From Dolomedes plantarius (lineage: Eukaryota; Arthropoda; Arachnida; Araneae; Dolomedidae), in the NCBI GenBank assembly GCA_907164885.2, contig OU015491.1, positions 115,803,288-115,867,287 on the forward strand: DNA of 64,000 nt, written 5' to 3'. Below, piece by piece: positions 9,484-20,918 of this stretch (the stretch's first letter is position 1; every line of letters begins with the position of its first letter). Both the position numbers and the translations under genes were made by a program. The notes under the pieces are model-generated. The model did not search any database. It worked only from the letters and a program-made list of their open reading frames with translations, and was not told where the DNA came from.

Positions 9484-12400
9484 AGCGAGACTGTACTGGA
9501 AGATACGTTGTGAACTTACCATTCAAATCTATTCCGGTTCTCGGCGATTCCAAATTTCAAGCTTTGAAGCGCTTCCAATATTTAGAAGCAAAATTCAGAA
9601 AGAACCCAGAATTCAAAACGAAGTACTGTGAATTCATGAAAGAATACCTCTCACTAAACCATATGGAAATCGTCCCAGAAGATGAAGAAGAGGTTCCAAA
9701 TCAAGCTTTCCTACCTCATCACGGTGTTTTAAGAGAGGAAAGCCTAACAACAAAGCTTCGTGTTGTTTTCGATGCATCCAGTAAAGATTCAAGCGGAAAT
9801 TCCCTAAATGATTTCCTTGAAGTCGGTCCTAAGCTACTCCCAGAGATATTCAAGATCCTCATAAACTTTCGATCATATCGAATAGCCTTGTCAGCAGACG
9901 TCGAGAAAATGTTCCGCCAGATTCTGGTAACTGCTTCCCACAGAGATTACCAAAGAATAGTTTGGAGATTTCAAGAGCAACAACCGATCTCCACATATCG
10001 TTTGCGCACTGTCACCTACGGGACAGCTTGTGCTCCTTACTTGGCGATTAAAACTCTCCATAAACTCGCTGAAGACTCCCAGACAGAAAATCCCCGCATT
10101 TCTGAGATAATTAGGGAGAACTTCTACATGGATGATCTCTTGTGTGGCGCTTCTTCGCCCGAGGAGGCATCAAGACTCGTCTACGAAATAAATCACATTA
10201 TGGAAAGTGGCGGATTTACACTGAGAAAATGGGCTTCAAACTGTCCAGAAGCAATTGAACATGTAACAGAAGAAAGAAGACTCATCCATTCAAACGGGAA
10301 AATTGAAAATGAACAAGTTGTAAAATTATTAGGTCTGACATGGAATTCTTCTGAAGACACGATACAGCTACACATAGCGAGAACAACCGAAGTTAAAACA
10401 AAGCGAGATTTGCTCTCGTTTATTGCAAGAACATTCGATCCGTTAGGTCTGTTGTCACCATCTACAGTCATACTCAAAATCTTAATGCAAGAACTTTGGA
10501 AAGATAAGTTGTCATGGGAAGATGAAATACCTCCAGAAATTTTGAAGGTATGGGAAAGTTTTCTTAATCAAATTGATTGTCTGAAAGCCATTAGAATTCC
10601 GAGGTTTATAAGTATGGATGAAAGCGCAACTACTCAAATTCAGTTGCATGGATTTGCTGATGCATCGCTGAAGGCATATGCAGCAGTCCTCTATCTGGTA
10701 AAACTAAGTCCTTTTGGTAATTCCTCTCATCTCTTAGCTGCAAAGACAAAGGTGGCTCCATTATCTATGGTCACTTTGCCTAGGCTTGAACTTTCAGCAG
10801 CATTATTGTTATCACAGCTTACCTTGACAGTGATAGATTCTCTACCGATTAACCTTGAAGATGTCCATCTATGGTTAGATTCTCAAATTGCCTTATGCTG
10901 GATTCATTCCCCACCACTGAAGGGTAACCAATTCGTATCCAATCGCGTGCACAAAATCAAATCTCTAGTTCCAAAGGCTCAGTGGCACCACATTACAGGA
11001 AAGTGGAATCCGGCAGATTGCGCTTCCAGAGGAATCCTTCCTGAAAAATTGCTTCATCATGATCTTTGGTGGTCTGGCCCGTCCAGATTGTGGGATAATT
11101 CTTCTTATCCCCCCTTTAGTCAAGATTCATTCTCTGATGGAGCCGAAGAGGTGTTGGTCCATACCGCGGTAGAGAAAGAGATCCCTGAATTCCTGCTTAA
11201 GTTCTCATCATACACCAAATTGATAAATGTCATCGCCTATTGTTTAAGATTCATGCACAACTGTAGACACCCTAATGAACGCCTCACTGAACACTTGACT
11301 GCCAATGAAATCAAGTCTTCTCTCCTGCTCATAGTTAGACTGTTGCAGAAGAAGGAATTTTCAAACGAGATTAAATTACTCCAACAGAAATCACCATTGC
11401 CTACTTCAAGCAAGCTATTGACTCTTAATGTTTTTCTCGACGAATCAAACATCCTTAGAGTAGGCGGAAGACTGTTCAGACAGCAAAATCTGACTCATGA
11501 TCAAAAATATCCAATATTACTACCCAAGGAAAACCTAATTACGGATTTGATCATTGAGTATTACCATCAGAAGCATTTTCATGCAGGTCCACAGTTAACG
11601 TTAGCTCTCATACGTCAAAAATTTTGGTTTACGAGCGGACGATCTAAGGTGAGGCAAGTGATCCACCGATGTATTCTTTGTAAAAAATTGCGTTCTGCAT
11701 CCTGCCAGCAGATTATGGCCGATTTACCATCTGAAAGAATCAATCCATCACGTTGCTTTCAGAAAATAGGAATTGATTTCTGTGGACCAGTCACAACCAA
11801 ACCAAATCTCACCAGAAGTAAAGCCAAAATGAAATCATACATATGTGTTATCATCTGCATGTGTACTAAAGCTGTGCACTTAGAGGCTGTATCCGATCTT
11901 TCAACTCAAGCTCTACTCGCGTGCTTGAAACGTTTCATCAGCCGTAGAGGCTTACCCTCGGATATTTATTCCGACAACGGAAAAAACTTTGTTGGACTTT
12001 CCAATGAGCTGAAAACTTTGTTCTGCAAATTGAAATCCGAAGAAGTAATGCATTTTTCATCCTTTCATGAGATAAATTGGCATTTTATCCCACCATATTC
12101 ACCGAACTTCGGAGGCATCTGGGAATCAGCCGTGAAAAGCGCGAAAAACTTACTAGTGAAAGCCAGTAAATCTGCAGTTCTCAATTTCGAAGAACTGTCA
12201 ACCTTTCTTTGTCAAATTGAGTCGTGTTTGAACTCTCGACCATTAGTGCCTATGTCTTCTGACCCTTCGGAGTTAAGTGCTCTCACACCAGGGCATTTCA
12301 TAATCGGCAGCTCTTTGCTGGACATTCCTGAAACTCCAAATTGCACCATCAGTTTAAGTGACAGATGGAAACTTTTGCAAAAAATGCGAATTGAATTTTG

Positions 12401-12695
12401 GGACCGATGGTCTCGGGATTACTTAATTCAACTCCAGCAAAGACCAAAGGCTTGGAGCCTCCAACGTCAGAATCTTCAGATTGGAGATTTGGTGGCAATC
12501 CATGAGCCACAACTTCCTCCATTAAAGTGGCTTCTTGGACGTGTGATTCAGTGTTTCCCAGGAGCAGATGGCTGTGTAAGAGTTGTTTCCATCAAAACTA
12601 CTTCTGGTGATGTCAAGAGGCCAATTTCTAAAGTCACTGTGCTACTGCCCGCCCCGGAGGATGTTCCGTCCTGTAGTAGCAGCCCGCGTTCATAG
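9480..12695 (+). CDS. pol: BEL reverse transcriptase-RNase H-integrase polyprotein
   Basis: A 1071-codon uninterrupted frame, entered at GTG (9480) in the -1 frame relative to the protease. Reverse transcriptase occupies about residues 1-300: LRVVFDASSKDSSGNSLND, LSADVEKMFRQI and the catalytic FYMDDLLCG (YMDD at residues 216-219). RNase H follows (HGFADASLKAY, LPRLELSAALL, LWLDSQIALCWI). The integrase has a zinc-binding HHCC region (YYHQKHFHAG ... CILCKKLR), and the catalytic triad is Asp 766 (GIDFCGP), Asp 832 (YSDNGKNF) and Glu 882 (GGIWESAVK). A DUF5641-like C-terminal domain closes the protein (GDLVAIHEPQLPPLKWLLGR). All catalytic residues are present. The last 12 codons and the stop (12693-12695) lie inside the 3' LTR. 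No env ORF follows. Confidence 0.96.
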   Translation: MKRDCTGRYVVNLPFKSIPVLGDSKFQALKRFQYLEAKFRKNPEFKTKYCEFMKEYLSLNHMEIVPEDEEEVPNQAFLPHHGVLREESLTTKLRVVFDASSKDSSGNSLNDFLEVGPKLLPEIFKILINFRSYRIALSADVEKMFRQILVTASHRDYQRIVWRFQEQQPISTYRLRTVTYGTACAPYLAIKTLHKLAEDSQTENPRISEIIRENFYMDDLLCGASSPEEASRLVYEINHIMESGGFTLRKWASNCPEAIEHVTEERRLIHSNGKIENEQVVKLLGLTWNSSEDTIQLHIARTTEVKTKRDLLSFIARTFDPLGLLSPSTVILKILMQELWKDKLSWEDEIPPEILKVWESFLNQIDCLKAIRIPRFISMDESATTQIQLHGFADASLKAYAAVLYLVKLSPFGNSSHLLAAKTKVAPLSMVTLPRLELSAALLLSQLTLTVIDSLPINLEDVHLWLDSQIALCWIHSPPLKGNQFVSNRVHKIKSLVPKAQWHHITGKWNPADCASRGILPEKLLHHDLWWSGPSRLWDNSSYPPFSQDSFSDGAEEVLVHTAVEKEIPEFLLKFSSYTKLINVIAYCLRFMHNCRHPNERLTEHLTANEIKSSLLLIVRLLQKKEFSNEIKLLQQKSPLPTSSKLLTLNVFLDESNILRVGGRLFRQQNLTHDQKYPILLPKENLITDLIIEYYHQKHFHAGPQLTLALIRQKFWFTSGRSKVRQVIHRCILCKKLRSASCQQIMADLPSERINPSRCFQKIGIDFCGPVTTKPNLTRSKAKMKSYICVIICMCTKAVHLEAVSDLSTQALLACLKRFISRRGLPSDIYSDNGKNFVGLSNELKTLFCKLKSEEVMHFSSFHEINWHFIPPYSPNFGGIWESAVKSAKNLLVKASKSAVLNFEELSTFLCQIESCLNSRPLVPMSSDPSELSALTPGHFIIGSSLLDIPETPNCTISLSDRWKLLQKMRIEFWDRWSRDYLIQLQQRPKAWSLQRQNLQIGDLVAIHEPQLPPLKWLLGRVIQCFPGADGCVRVVSIKTTSGDVKRPISKVTVLLPAPEDVPSCSSSPRS

Positions 12696-13076
12696 ATGGC
12701 AGCACAGATCCATGAATTTATTATTTTCAAACGATGTGTGAAAACATGAACTGTTGTTGTTGACAAAATATTCTTATGTACGTGATGTGAGCAGGGCTTC
12801 TGCTTGCTTATTCCCTTTTTGATGTAATTTACTTTAAGTGAAAGGTTTGGAACATGGCTGGGAAGTGAAGCAATTCATCATTCCTTTATGTAAGTCAATT
12901 CATGATTCAATTCTTTAAGCTATTTGGGTTTTCATTTTCCCAGCGTTGATCCATTCCTTATATTCTATTAATCGCAAGTGTATTCTATTAAATGTGCAAG
13001 TATTGTAATTATTTTGTTTAAGTCAAAATAAATCTTTTAAAGTCATTTACAGTCCACTAAATCTATAAATCTCACA
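12662..13076 (+). repeat. BEL 3' LTR (415 bp)
   Basis: Identical to the 5' LTR apart from one missing T. It is directly preceded by the short purine stretch CGGAGGA (12655-12661), the likely plus-strand primer, which here is part of the pol coding sequence. Confidence 0.96.
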
Positions 13077-13081
13077 ATGTG

Positions 13082-13979
13082 AAATTCAAATACAGTGTTC
13101 CTAAATATCGTTTAAACAATTATAGAGAGATATACATAATAGGTACAGCATGGTCAATGCACAATGCAGAAACGCTTTATTATCGTATATTGTGCCCAAA
13201 CAGTGAACACCTAACGAAGTGAACAGTTTTAACAGTTCAGATTTATTGTGAGCCATCAATTACAGAGATTATTGGAAAATTATTATCATTTAATATTTAG
13301 AAAAGGATGATATCAAGATTGATTGGAGGAATCTGGTAATTACCTTACAGTTGTAATAATGGCCCAAGTAGAAAATTGTGTTAAGGTACCAAAAAAAAGA
13401 ATTAAATCTCCTTCAAATATATCAGCAGGAGTTGAATTCCGTAATAGATTCATTTATCAAAGTGAATTACTGGATAATAGTTTTCAATGAAATGCAGAGA
13501 AAAAAAATTGAATTACTGCATTATATATTTTTCAGCATATACAATGAATTAAAATTATTTTTGCAGCACTGCGAAAAATCATATATTAAATTCATTATAA
13601 TATACATAACGAAGTGAAATTATTTATTCCAAAATAACGATTTTATTTTTTATTTTTTTGTTTTGTTTTAAAATTTTATTCCTTTTGTAATTTTGGGTTA
13701 TCTCGAACACTTATTTCGTTAATTAAAACTTTACACTAATGTTTATAATTTTTTAATGTCTATCAAATTTCTGCTCTTGATATCTATCAATGTTTGGAAA
13801 GTTAGGTGAAGTAACCAAGGTGTACACGCTTATGAAATTAATTTGTGAGATAATCCAACTATTTTGACCCATTTAAGAGAGCTTTTCTCCTTATATCTGG
13901 TGCCTAAAAAATTTTCAAAACTCATGTTCCATGGATCTTTTTAACCATTAAATTCTAATAAAGCAGATAGGCATTATTT
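13082..13979. other. AT-rich non-coding DNA
   Basis: Empty flank of the BEL element. Only short chance ORFs are present. Confidence 0.6.
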
Positions 13980-15305
13980 TTAACCCCTTAACTGCCGATG
14001 AAATCTTACTTGATGCGCTCCCCAGTGCCCCCACCGTTTTCCGCACAGGCGGTTAGCGACACGGTGCGTTTGAAGGAAAACAGAGGCACAGTTTACAATC
14101 TGCATAATATATATTGTTACAATGTAAAAATGAAAAATACAAAATTTAAATTACAGATTATAGTAATAATTAAGAGTTAGTACTTAGCTGTTGTGTAATT
14201 TATCTTGAAACGTGGTTGAATACATAAACCAACATGACATTATTAAATGCAATGATAGCGGGATTCACGGAAAACTTTCTTTTAGAGTATTCACCTAATT
14301 CACTGTCAGACTTATCCGTACAAGATATTGAAAATATCTCGTATCCCACAACGCTACGTGAAACCAGAGCAAAAGAGAAAAAAATCACAACCTGTTCAAG
14401 CACGCTCTCACGTGAACTACCACTTTCAAATTTCACCCTCACGTGCCCCGTACCGGTTTGTAAAAAATGAGTATGACCCTTTCAAATGACAATTCGAGGT
14501 GTCAAAATAACTCGTATCACACAACCCTACGCGAAAACACAGAAAAAGAGAAAAAAATCCCACAACGCTATGTGAAAACAGAGCAAAAGAGGAAAGAAAT
14601 CACGCAGCCTATTCAAGTACGCTCTCACATGAACTATCACTTTCAAATTTTTCCCTCACGTGCCCCCTACCTGTTTGTAAAAAATGAGCATGACCCTTTC
14701 AAATGACAATTCGAGGTGTCAAAATAACTCGTATTACACAACGCTACGCGAAAACTCAGAAAAAGGGAAAAAATCACAAAACGCTATGTGAAAACAGAGC
14801 AAAAGAGGAAAGAAATCACACAGCCTATTCAAGTACGCTCTCACATGAACTACCACTTTCAAATTTCACCCTGACGTGCCCCCTACCCGTTTGTAAAAAA
14901 TGAGCATGACCTTTTCAAATGACAATTCGAGGTTTCAAAATAACTCGTATCACACAACGCTATGCGAAAACACAGAAAAAGAGAAAAATCACACAACGTT
15001 ACTTGAAAACAGAGCAAAAGAGAAAAGAAATCACACAACCTATTCAAGTACGCTTTCACATGAACTACCACTTTCAAATTTCACCCTTACGTGTTCCCTA
15101 CCTGTTTGTAAAAAATGAGCATGACCCTGTCAAACGATAATTCGAGGTGTCAAGGTCAATATATCACATTCTAAAGCAGTGGGCGTAGTTATACGGCTAT
15201 AAACAAATTACAAGTATTCTGGGAAGACGTATATATACGCCAGTGGTAGTTAACGCATCGACTGCGCAAAACGTATAAATACGCCTAAGGCAGGTTAGGG
15301 GTTAA
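13980..15305. mobile_element. piggyBac-like non-autonomous element
   Basis: The left end reads TTAA then CCCCTTAACTGCC (13980-13996). The right end, read inward on the other strand from 15305, is TTAA then CCCCTAACCTGCC. TTAA duplications with C-rich inverted ends are the signature of piggyBac transposons. A subterminal GATGCG lies at both ends (about 14013 and 15253). No transposase is present, so it would depend on another copy. Most of the interior is a tandem array (14330-15155). Confidence 0.7.
14330..15155 (+). repeat. 216-bp tandem array inside the piggyBac-like element
   Basis: The marker aattcgaggt recurs at 14491, 14708, 14923 and 15139, giving units of 217, 215 and 216 bp after a shorter first unit. 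Each full unit contains two related 42-bp subrepeats around acaacgctatgtgaaaac. The unit length is near a multiple of three, so phased ORFs of about 70 codons appear, each ending in an ATGA that overlaps the next start. No known domain is seen in them. Confidence 0.9.
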
Positions 15306-15994
15306 CCTCATATATGCTTCTCCTTTTCTTTTACGCAGGTTGTCAGTCAAACGTTTATTTCTTGCGTATTACATTTTCAACGTTTCTCATATTTTCATCG
15401 TCATCTTTTGACTCAATGTCGCATGCATCATTCTTTCTTGTTTTGTTCGAAACGCTTGAACATCGGAATTATTTGGTCTGCAGATGGATTCTCTTATCTC
15501 AAAGAAATCCTGACGATCTGAGCAAATTTTATGTTGAATGACACATTTTTCTACTTGAGATACAAGATAATTCGTCTTTGAACTCAAATTACATATTTTT
15601 AATAACCTAAAGTTTCAAATATCACCAGCAGTTTTATACCTCCCGACTTACAGATATATTTTTCACATAAAAATAAAATAATTAAATGTGAAAATAGTTT
15701 TATTTTTCCTAACAAATTTCCCATGATTTTTTTTAAATCTCAAATATAACATTTATTTGATCTGGAAAATCAATTAAAATATTTTTATTCTGGAAGATTT
15801 TTCTCCCAATATGAGGGCTAAAAGCATTTGGGTTATTCGAATCTAAAAACATTTATTAACATGAGGTTCAAATATCGTCAGCTGTTTTTACTAGCTACTT
15901 AACAAATAATTTTTACATATAAAAAAGAATAAATAAATATGAAGAAACATTTTAGCCCTCTATAAAATTCTACATGTTATATATTACTGAATAT
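15306..15994. repeat. Non-coding DNA with a diverged duplication
   Basis: Segments 15608-15730 and 15860-15975 share tcaaatatc, cagc.gttttta, a poly-A/T core and a common order, suggesting an old tandem duplication of about 250 bp. No gene seen. Confidence 0.45.
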
Positions 15995-16002
15995 GGTATT
16001 AT

Positions 16003-16773
16003 TAGGGATACGTAATATTCGTATTTACGAAATAGATCCGAATAAATGCGAACTATTGCCGGTATGAGAGAATTATTGTCGATATGAGCGAAAATTATTT
16101 ACTACTTTTCGGCGAAAACTCTGCAGTAAACGGCTTTTTAAGCTAAATTAGGTAATAATAGCAATAATTTGTTAACATAATTGCTTAACTAAGACCATCC
16201 GCGGTCCTCAACTGAAAAATCTTACTCTCCTTCTGATTTGCTCAGAATTTCACCCAGACAGTTTGTCCGTACCGGAGTCGAACCAAAAAATCTAACTGTA
16301 AAAATCAACCATCACGTTTTGAGGAACAATTTAGTAGATTTAAGAACGTCTATTGAGCTCCAAAGTCAAAGGTATTTCAGCTATTTACAAGTAGTCAACA
16401 AAGAGACTCCTTTTGATGTAATACAGATTTTAATTGCAACGAAATGCTGCTACCTTAACTTTGTAAAGACAGCTATACAAAGCCTTTATAGTCCCATTAA
16501 CGACGTAGCTACTGAGAGATATTTTAGTATGTACAACATAGTAATTAATCACCAAAGGCAAATCTTCAGAAAGAGAATGTGGCAACTACTATAATGTTAG
16601 ATTTTAACTAAGAATTTACTTATCTATCCAAATAAGTAAAATTATGATTTTTTTAATAACTACAAAATTTTTCAATTTATATATACTTGTTTGCGAATAA
16701 ATACGAAATTTTATATATTGTATTTTTTATTGAGAAATTACGATATTTTTACTGCGAAATTTACGTATCCCTA
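16003..16773 (+). mobile_element. hAT transposon remnant with 8-bp target duplication
   Basis: The ends are inverted copies of TAGGGATACGTAA. The flanks are a perfect 8-bp duplication GGTATTAT (15995-16002 and 16774-16781), the length made by hAT transposases. At 771 bp it is far shorter than an autonomous hAT element. It retains a C-terminal transposase piece, so it is an internal-deletion derivative. Confidence 0.9.
16238..16594 (+). pseudogene. hAT transposase C-terminal (dimerisation) fragment
   Basis: A 118-residue open frame inside the hAT element. The block SPINDVATERYFSMYNIV near its C-terminus resembles the hAT dimerisation motif (usually ...SERxFSxxGxIV...). The RNase H-like catalytic domain and BED finger are missing. 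Its position between hAT ends supports the assignment. The upstream 60 residues are not recognisable and the start codon may be incidental. Confidence 0.6.
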
Positions 16774-16851
16774 GGTATTATGTTAAAAACTCTCAGTATT
16801 TAAACTATCAGTAAAACCTTTCAAATTTTTTCGTAAGGCTTCTGTAATAGC

Positions 16852-17239
16852 CATATTGGATTCGTTTCCCTCAATGTTAACCTATGGAAAAAATTGGTCT
16901 TCTATTTACAGCAACATAAATGCTGATAATCCAATAAAAAATGGTATTTTCATACAGCCTGAACTTTTCTGCACCTTGCAACAGGATTACTTTTAAAAAT
17001 TTCGTCAACCAAAGGAATTAATAAGCTTTCAAAACATACTATACCAGGTTTTTTTCCCCTGATAATTTAAATGTTTTAAATATTATTTTATTTTTCAAAG
17101 AAAAAGAAAATGCTCCAAGGTGTAAAATTTCTTTCTCTATTACGGAGTGCAATTTTTTTTTAAAATCTTTCAATCCAAGTCAGTAATCCTTGGACAAATT
17201 TTCTCCATAGGTTAACATTGATGTGGCTGAATCCAATAG
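16852..17239. mobile_element. MITE-like inverted repeat
   Basis: Arms of about 48 bp at 16852-16899 and 17192-17239 are inverted copies sharing ATTGGATTC and TCAATGTTAACCTATGGA. The spacer is about 290 bp and has no ORF. No target duplication was found. Confidence 0.55.
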
Positions 17240-20200
17240 AGTTAGCACTCAGCAGCTTTGAATTCATCCAGTGAATTATTTCAATGTACTTAAAAACATT
17301 AATTCTATATGAAATTTGCTAAATGCCTCATAAGGCAAATTTAAATTAGTATTTTAAAAGACAAATTCTCTCTCACTGAAAATACCAAATATAACATGCA
17401 CTAGTTTCCCATTAACTCATTAATTTTTTTTTTCTAACCGATACAATAAATCTCTCTTACTTTCTCTCCATTTTCTTTGTCCATTATTTCCTAAGAATTT
17501 AAGTGAGATTAATTCATTCTGAGAAGCAAGCTTTCGCTCTTAATTGAAAGTTATTTTCAAAAGTGAGTTTTAGAATCAAATAGTTATGCATGCAATGTGC
17601 AATTTTTATTAGTTTTAAAAAGTATTATATATTTAAATATCGTTTTAAAAGCAAACAAGCAAAAGTGTAATAAAGTTATAAATCTGTCTTACTGCTCAAC
17701 CAATTAAATATTTATTAAAAACGAATTTATGTATACATGTCTCCTATAATTAAAGTCGACTTATTTCGAAGAAAGATTTGTTTTTAGAGTTTAATTTCAA
17801 AGTAATCCTGAAAATATTAAATTTTCTATAGTGTTTCTCTCTTATTAAAATAATGTACTATAAGTGCATATTTTTTATTTTATGAGGTGATAAATTTATT
17901 TTAGGGCAAAAGAATATATTAAAAAATAAAAATATAGAAATGGATTCTAGATTTAAAAAACAGTAGGAATGCAATTACCTTTTTTTCCTGTTATTTCTTT
18001 TTTATTTTAGTTATCCTGTTATTATTTCTCGACATTCAAATTGCATATAATTAAAAACATTTTAATTATTTTTTGCAAGTTAAATTACTTCCATTTAAAT
18101 ATCAACCTTTTAGCCAAGAAATGCTAGTTCATAAATTTTAAACCAGGCTAAAAAATCATAAGTAAACAAGATTGTTTTATTCTTTCTTTAAGATCTCAAC
18201 AAACTGTGAGGAAAAGAGTTTAAAAAAAAGGTTTAAAAAACCCTATATAATACTCAAAAAAAGAAATTAAATTCGTAATCGTTCAACAACTAAATCCGTT
18301 CTTTAAGTCTTCATTGAAAAAGTTTTCGTCTACATTTTTTTCGTAAAATTTTTAATTTTTGTAATTACATATGATTAATAATCCCAGATTAACTTTTAAT
18401 CTAATTTAAATCGTAGTCGTAGACTAAAAAATCAATTCTTTGAGAGGGATAGACTTCCAATTTCCGTTCTCAAGAAGATGGTAACATTGTCATTATAAAT
18501 TTTGCTATTTACCCACTTAGATATTACGTCTAATGCATATCTATAAAGTTTTACCCGTAAACTGATTAGGATATTTTCCTGCTTCCATGATCACATCCAA
18601 GCTACAAGACTAGAAATTTTAATGTGTTTGGACAAGAATCAATACGGTCAGTGACTTAATCTACAGTAGAGAACAGGATACAATATGTTTCAACTTTTTC
18701 CTATCTATGTGGGCATTGTCTAAGTGATACTGTGCAAGGAGTCGCAAAAGATTTTGCTAGAATATCACTATGAAGGTGGTCTTAAATAAAGTCATTCGAA
18801 ACTAAATAAGGGAAACAACTCGCAAACATTTTCCATCTTTCCTCCAAATTTATTCCTCTGTTTTTCTGTACAGACATTCAAAATTACGGATTACCAATCT
18901 TACCAGATTGAAAGACGATATTATATTTGATAAACTAAAAATGTCTATTAACAGGAGATGACAAGGTCTATATTACATAGTCTATAAGATTAGTAGAAAA
19001 AATTTTTTTGAAGATATGGCATAATACTGCAAATAACTATGTGATTTCTGAAGAATATATAAATCTTTAAAATCATTGAGAGATATTTGCTTTATTTCAA
19101 AACCATTTTACACATTTCATTTGAAAAGAATCCTTCTTTATATAGAGAGTTAGTAAAGTTTTTTTTTAACCCTAAGATCAAATATTTATTTCCTTTCGAC
19201 TTGCAAGAAAAACTTAAGCCAGCTTCAGCAAACGATTAAAATGACAAATCATGTATCTTATGGGACCCTAAAAATAAATAGTCACAAAAACACTTAATAT
19301 GAGTTTTGAAGGTTATCAAACCTAGCTAACTACTATATGCAACGTAACGTTTCTTATTTATCTCAAGGTAAATCAAAGCTTCAAGAGAACTTCTTAAACA
19401 ACGAGGGACGTCTTAGATATTTCAGCGTATAGTATGCATATCATTCATAGCTTCTACCTCTCGTTTAATTGAAATTGTTTGACCACTTACATGAAACTAC
19501 TTATTATCACATTCTGATTTTTTTCTTAAGTGCCCGAGGATAAATTTGAATGTGGCTGTGAGAAAACAATTTGCGAAGAGTTGCAATAGGAAAACGAGCT
19601 AGTAAACTTGGATACATTCTGAAAATAGTGCGAAACCTCATGAAATATAAGGAAACTAAACGAAAAAAAAATATTTTTACACTGAATTTTACTTAGACAC
19701 GTTCCTGTTCCTGTATATGTATTTATTTTGTTGATCACATCATTGTTTTGTTTATATCAGTCTACAACATTTTTTAAATAAACCCTTAGGTAATTTTCAT
19801 GTTAAACTTGTGAAAAGAAGTTAACTTATATGGGATTCGACATTTATAACGGATTGTCTTGTGGTTTCAGTACGGTACCTAATTTTTCAATTGAAAGTAG
19901 TAACTTGAAAAAAAAACTTTCTTTTGCCAGACTCTTCATGGGGTAAGTTCAAAGTTTTTTTTCAAAAAGAATATAATACAAGCTCAAATCAACCAGTCGA
20001 AAATTTCTTTACTGCTCTACTGCTTTTGAAGTCTCAGAGACTACTGATTAGTTGCTGTCTCTGAGGCTACAACTAATTTCTATATAATAAATACGACCTC
20101 TCTTCTCAAATTAACCATTTGCAGTAACTCTAAATGCTCCACTGGAGATCACACTAATAAATGCTTTCTAACTTCGAATAATTGAATCTCATATACCAAA

Positions 20201-20850
20201 TGAGCTACTTATTAGCACCTAAATTGTTAATACTTGTCAATTATAATTGAAGTCTCGATTTCTTTTCAAGCTCAGCTATTCTCGATAGGAACCCATCACT
20301 TCGGTATTCAGCATTTTATTGGAATAACTCAAATCAGCAGCTTAAGCATGGTAACACCCTCTCTTTTATTCATAACAAAATTTAGCTTTTAAGCTGTATG
20401 ATCACTTATTTACATCAATTACCTCAATCATTTTAACTTAATATTTCTCCATACATGTACTCAACTGAAATTGAGTTGAGAATTGAGTCTTTTACGAAGA
20501 AATTTGCTGAAGTATAGCAGTCTTTAAGTGAACTTCAGAGGAAAGGTAAAATAGAAAAGTATTGCTGGAGATTAAAATTTTATAGATAATAGCTGGATTA
20601 ATTTTACCAACACTTTCTTTTTAGAAATTTAATCTAGTAATATTTCATACTGTTCGTGATTTTAAGGGAGGTTTTCTTTTAAATTTATCAGCCTTTTCTT
20701 AATCAGATCACTAATGAAAATCACACGTAAATCATGCAATATCTATAAGCATGCAGCTGATTTATGTTTAAGAACCTGAGCTTAAAACTTTTTAAAATGG
20801 AAAGATTATTTTTAATAAAAAGTTCTTCTAATCTAAATCTTATGTTTAAG

Positions 20851-20856
<6 letters not shown>
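17240..20856. other. AT-rich non-coding DNA
   Basis: About 3.6 kb without supported genes. A small 12-bp stem occurs at about 20030-20068 (agtctcagagac ... gtctctgaggct). Nothing else stands out. Confidence 0.6.

Positions 20857-20915
<59 letters not shown>
20857..20915. repeat. (CA)n(TA)n microsatellite
   Basis: About 12 CA units followed by about 17 TA units. The TA part served as target for the Tc1 element that starts at 20916. Confidence 0.96.

Positions 20916-20918
<3 letters not shown>

Larger units (their letters stand above)
6855..13076 (+). mobile_element. BEL/Pao LTR retrotransposon, full length
   Basis: A complete 6.2-kb element in the plus orientation. Both LTRs begin TGTTCC and end CTCACA, and the insertion is flanked by a perfect 5-bp duplication, ATGTG, at 6850-6854 and 13077-13081. 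Order: LTR, primer site, gag with zinc knuckles, aspartic protease, RT, RNase H, integrase with a C-terminal extension, LTR. No env ORF follows integrase. The LTRs differ by one T only (one base in a T run), so the insertion is recent. The coding region is interrupted by a few small lesions at about 7940, 8130, 8848 and 9472. Domain order and motifs (DSGS protease, YMDD RT, DUF1759- and DUF5641-like ends) are those of the BEL/Pao superfamily. Confidence 0.97.

Noticed and set aside
10193..12766. Minus-strand ORFs over BEL pol
   Set aside because: Antisense shadows of pol; no independent motif.
12696..13076. Search for an env gene after BEL pol
   Set aside because: Pol ends inside the 3' LTR, so there is no room for env.
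14200..15140. Series of ~70-codon ORFs as a gene family
   Set aside because: They are forced by the 216-bp tandem unit; sequence is low in complexity and has no known domain.
14330..15155. CRISPR-like array
   Set aside because: Units are contiguous 216-bp tandem repeats without short repeat/variable spacer structure, in eukaryotic DNA.
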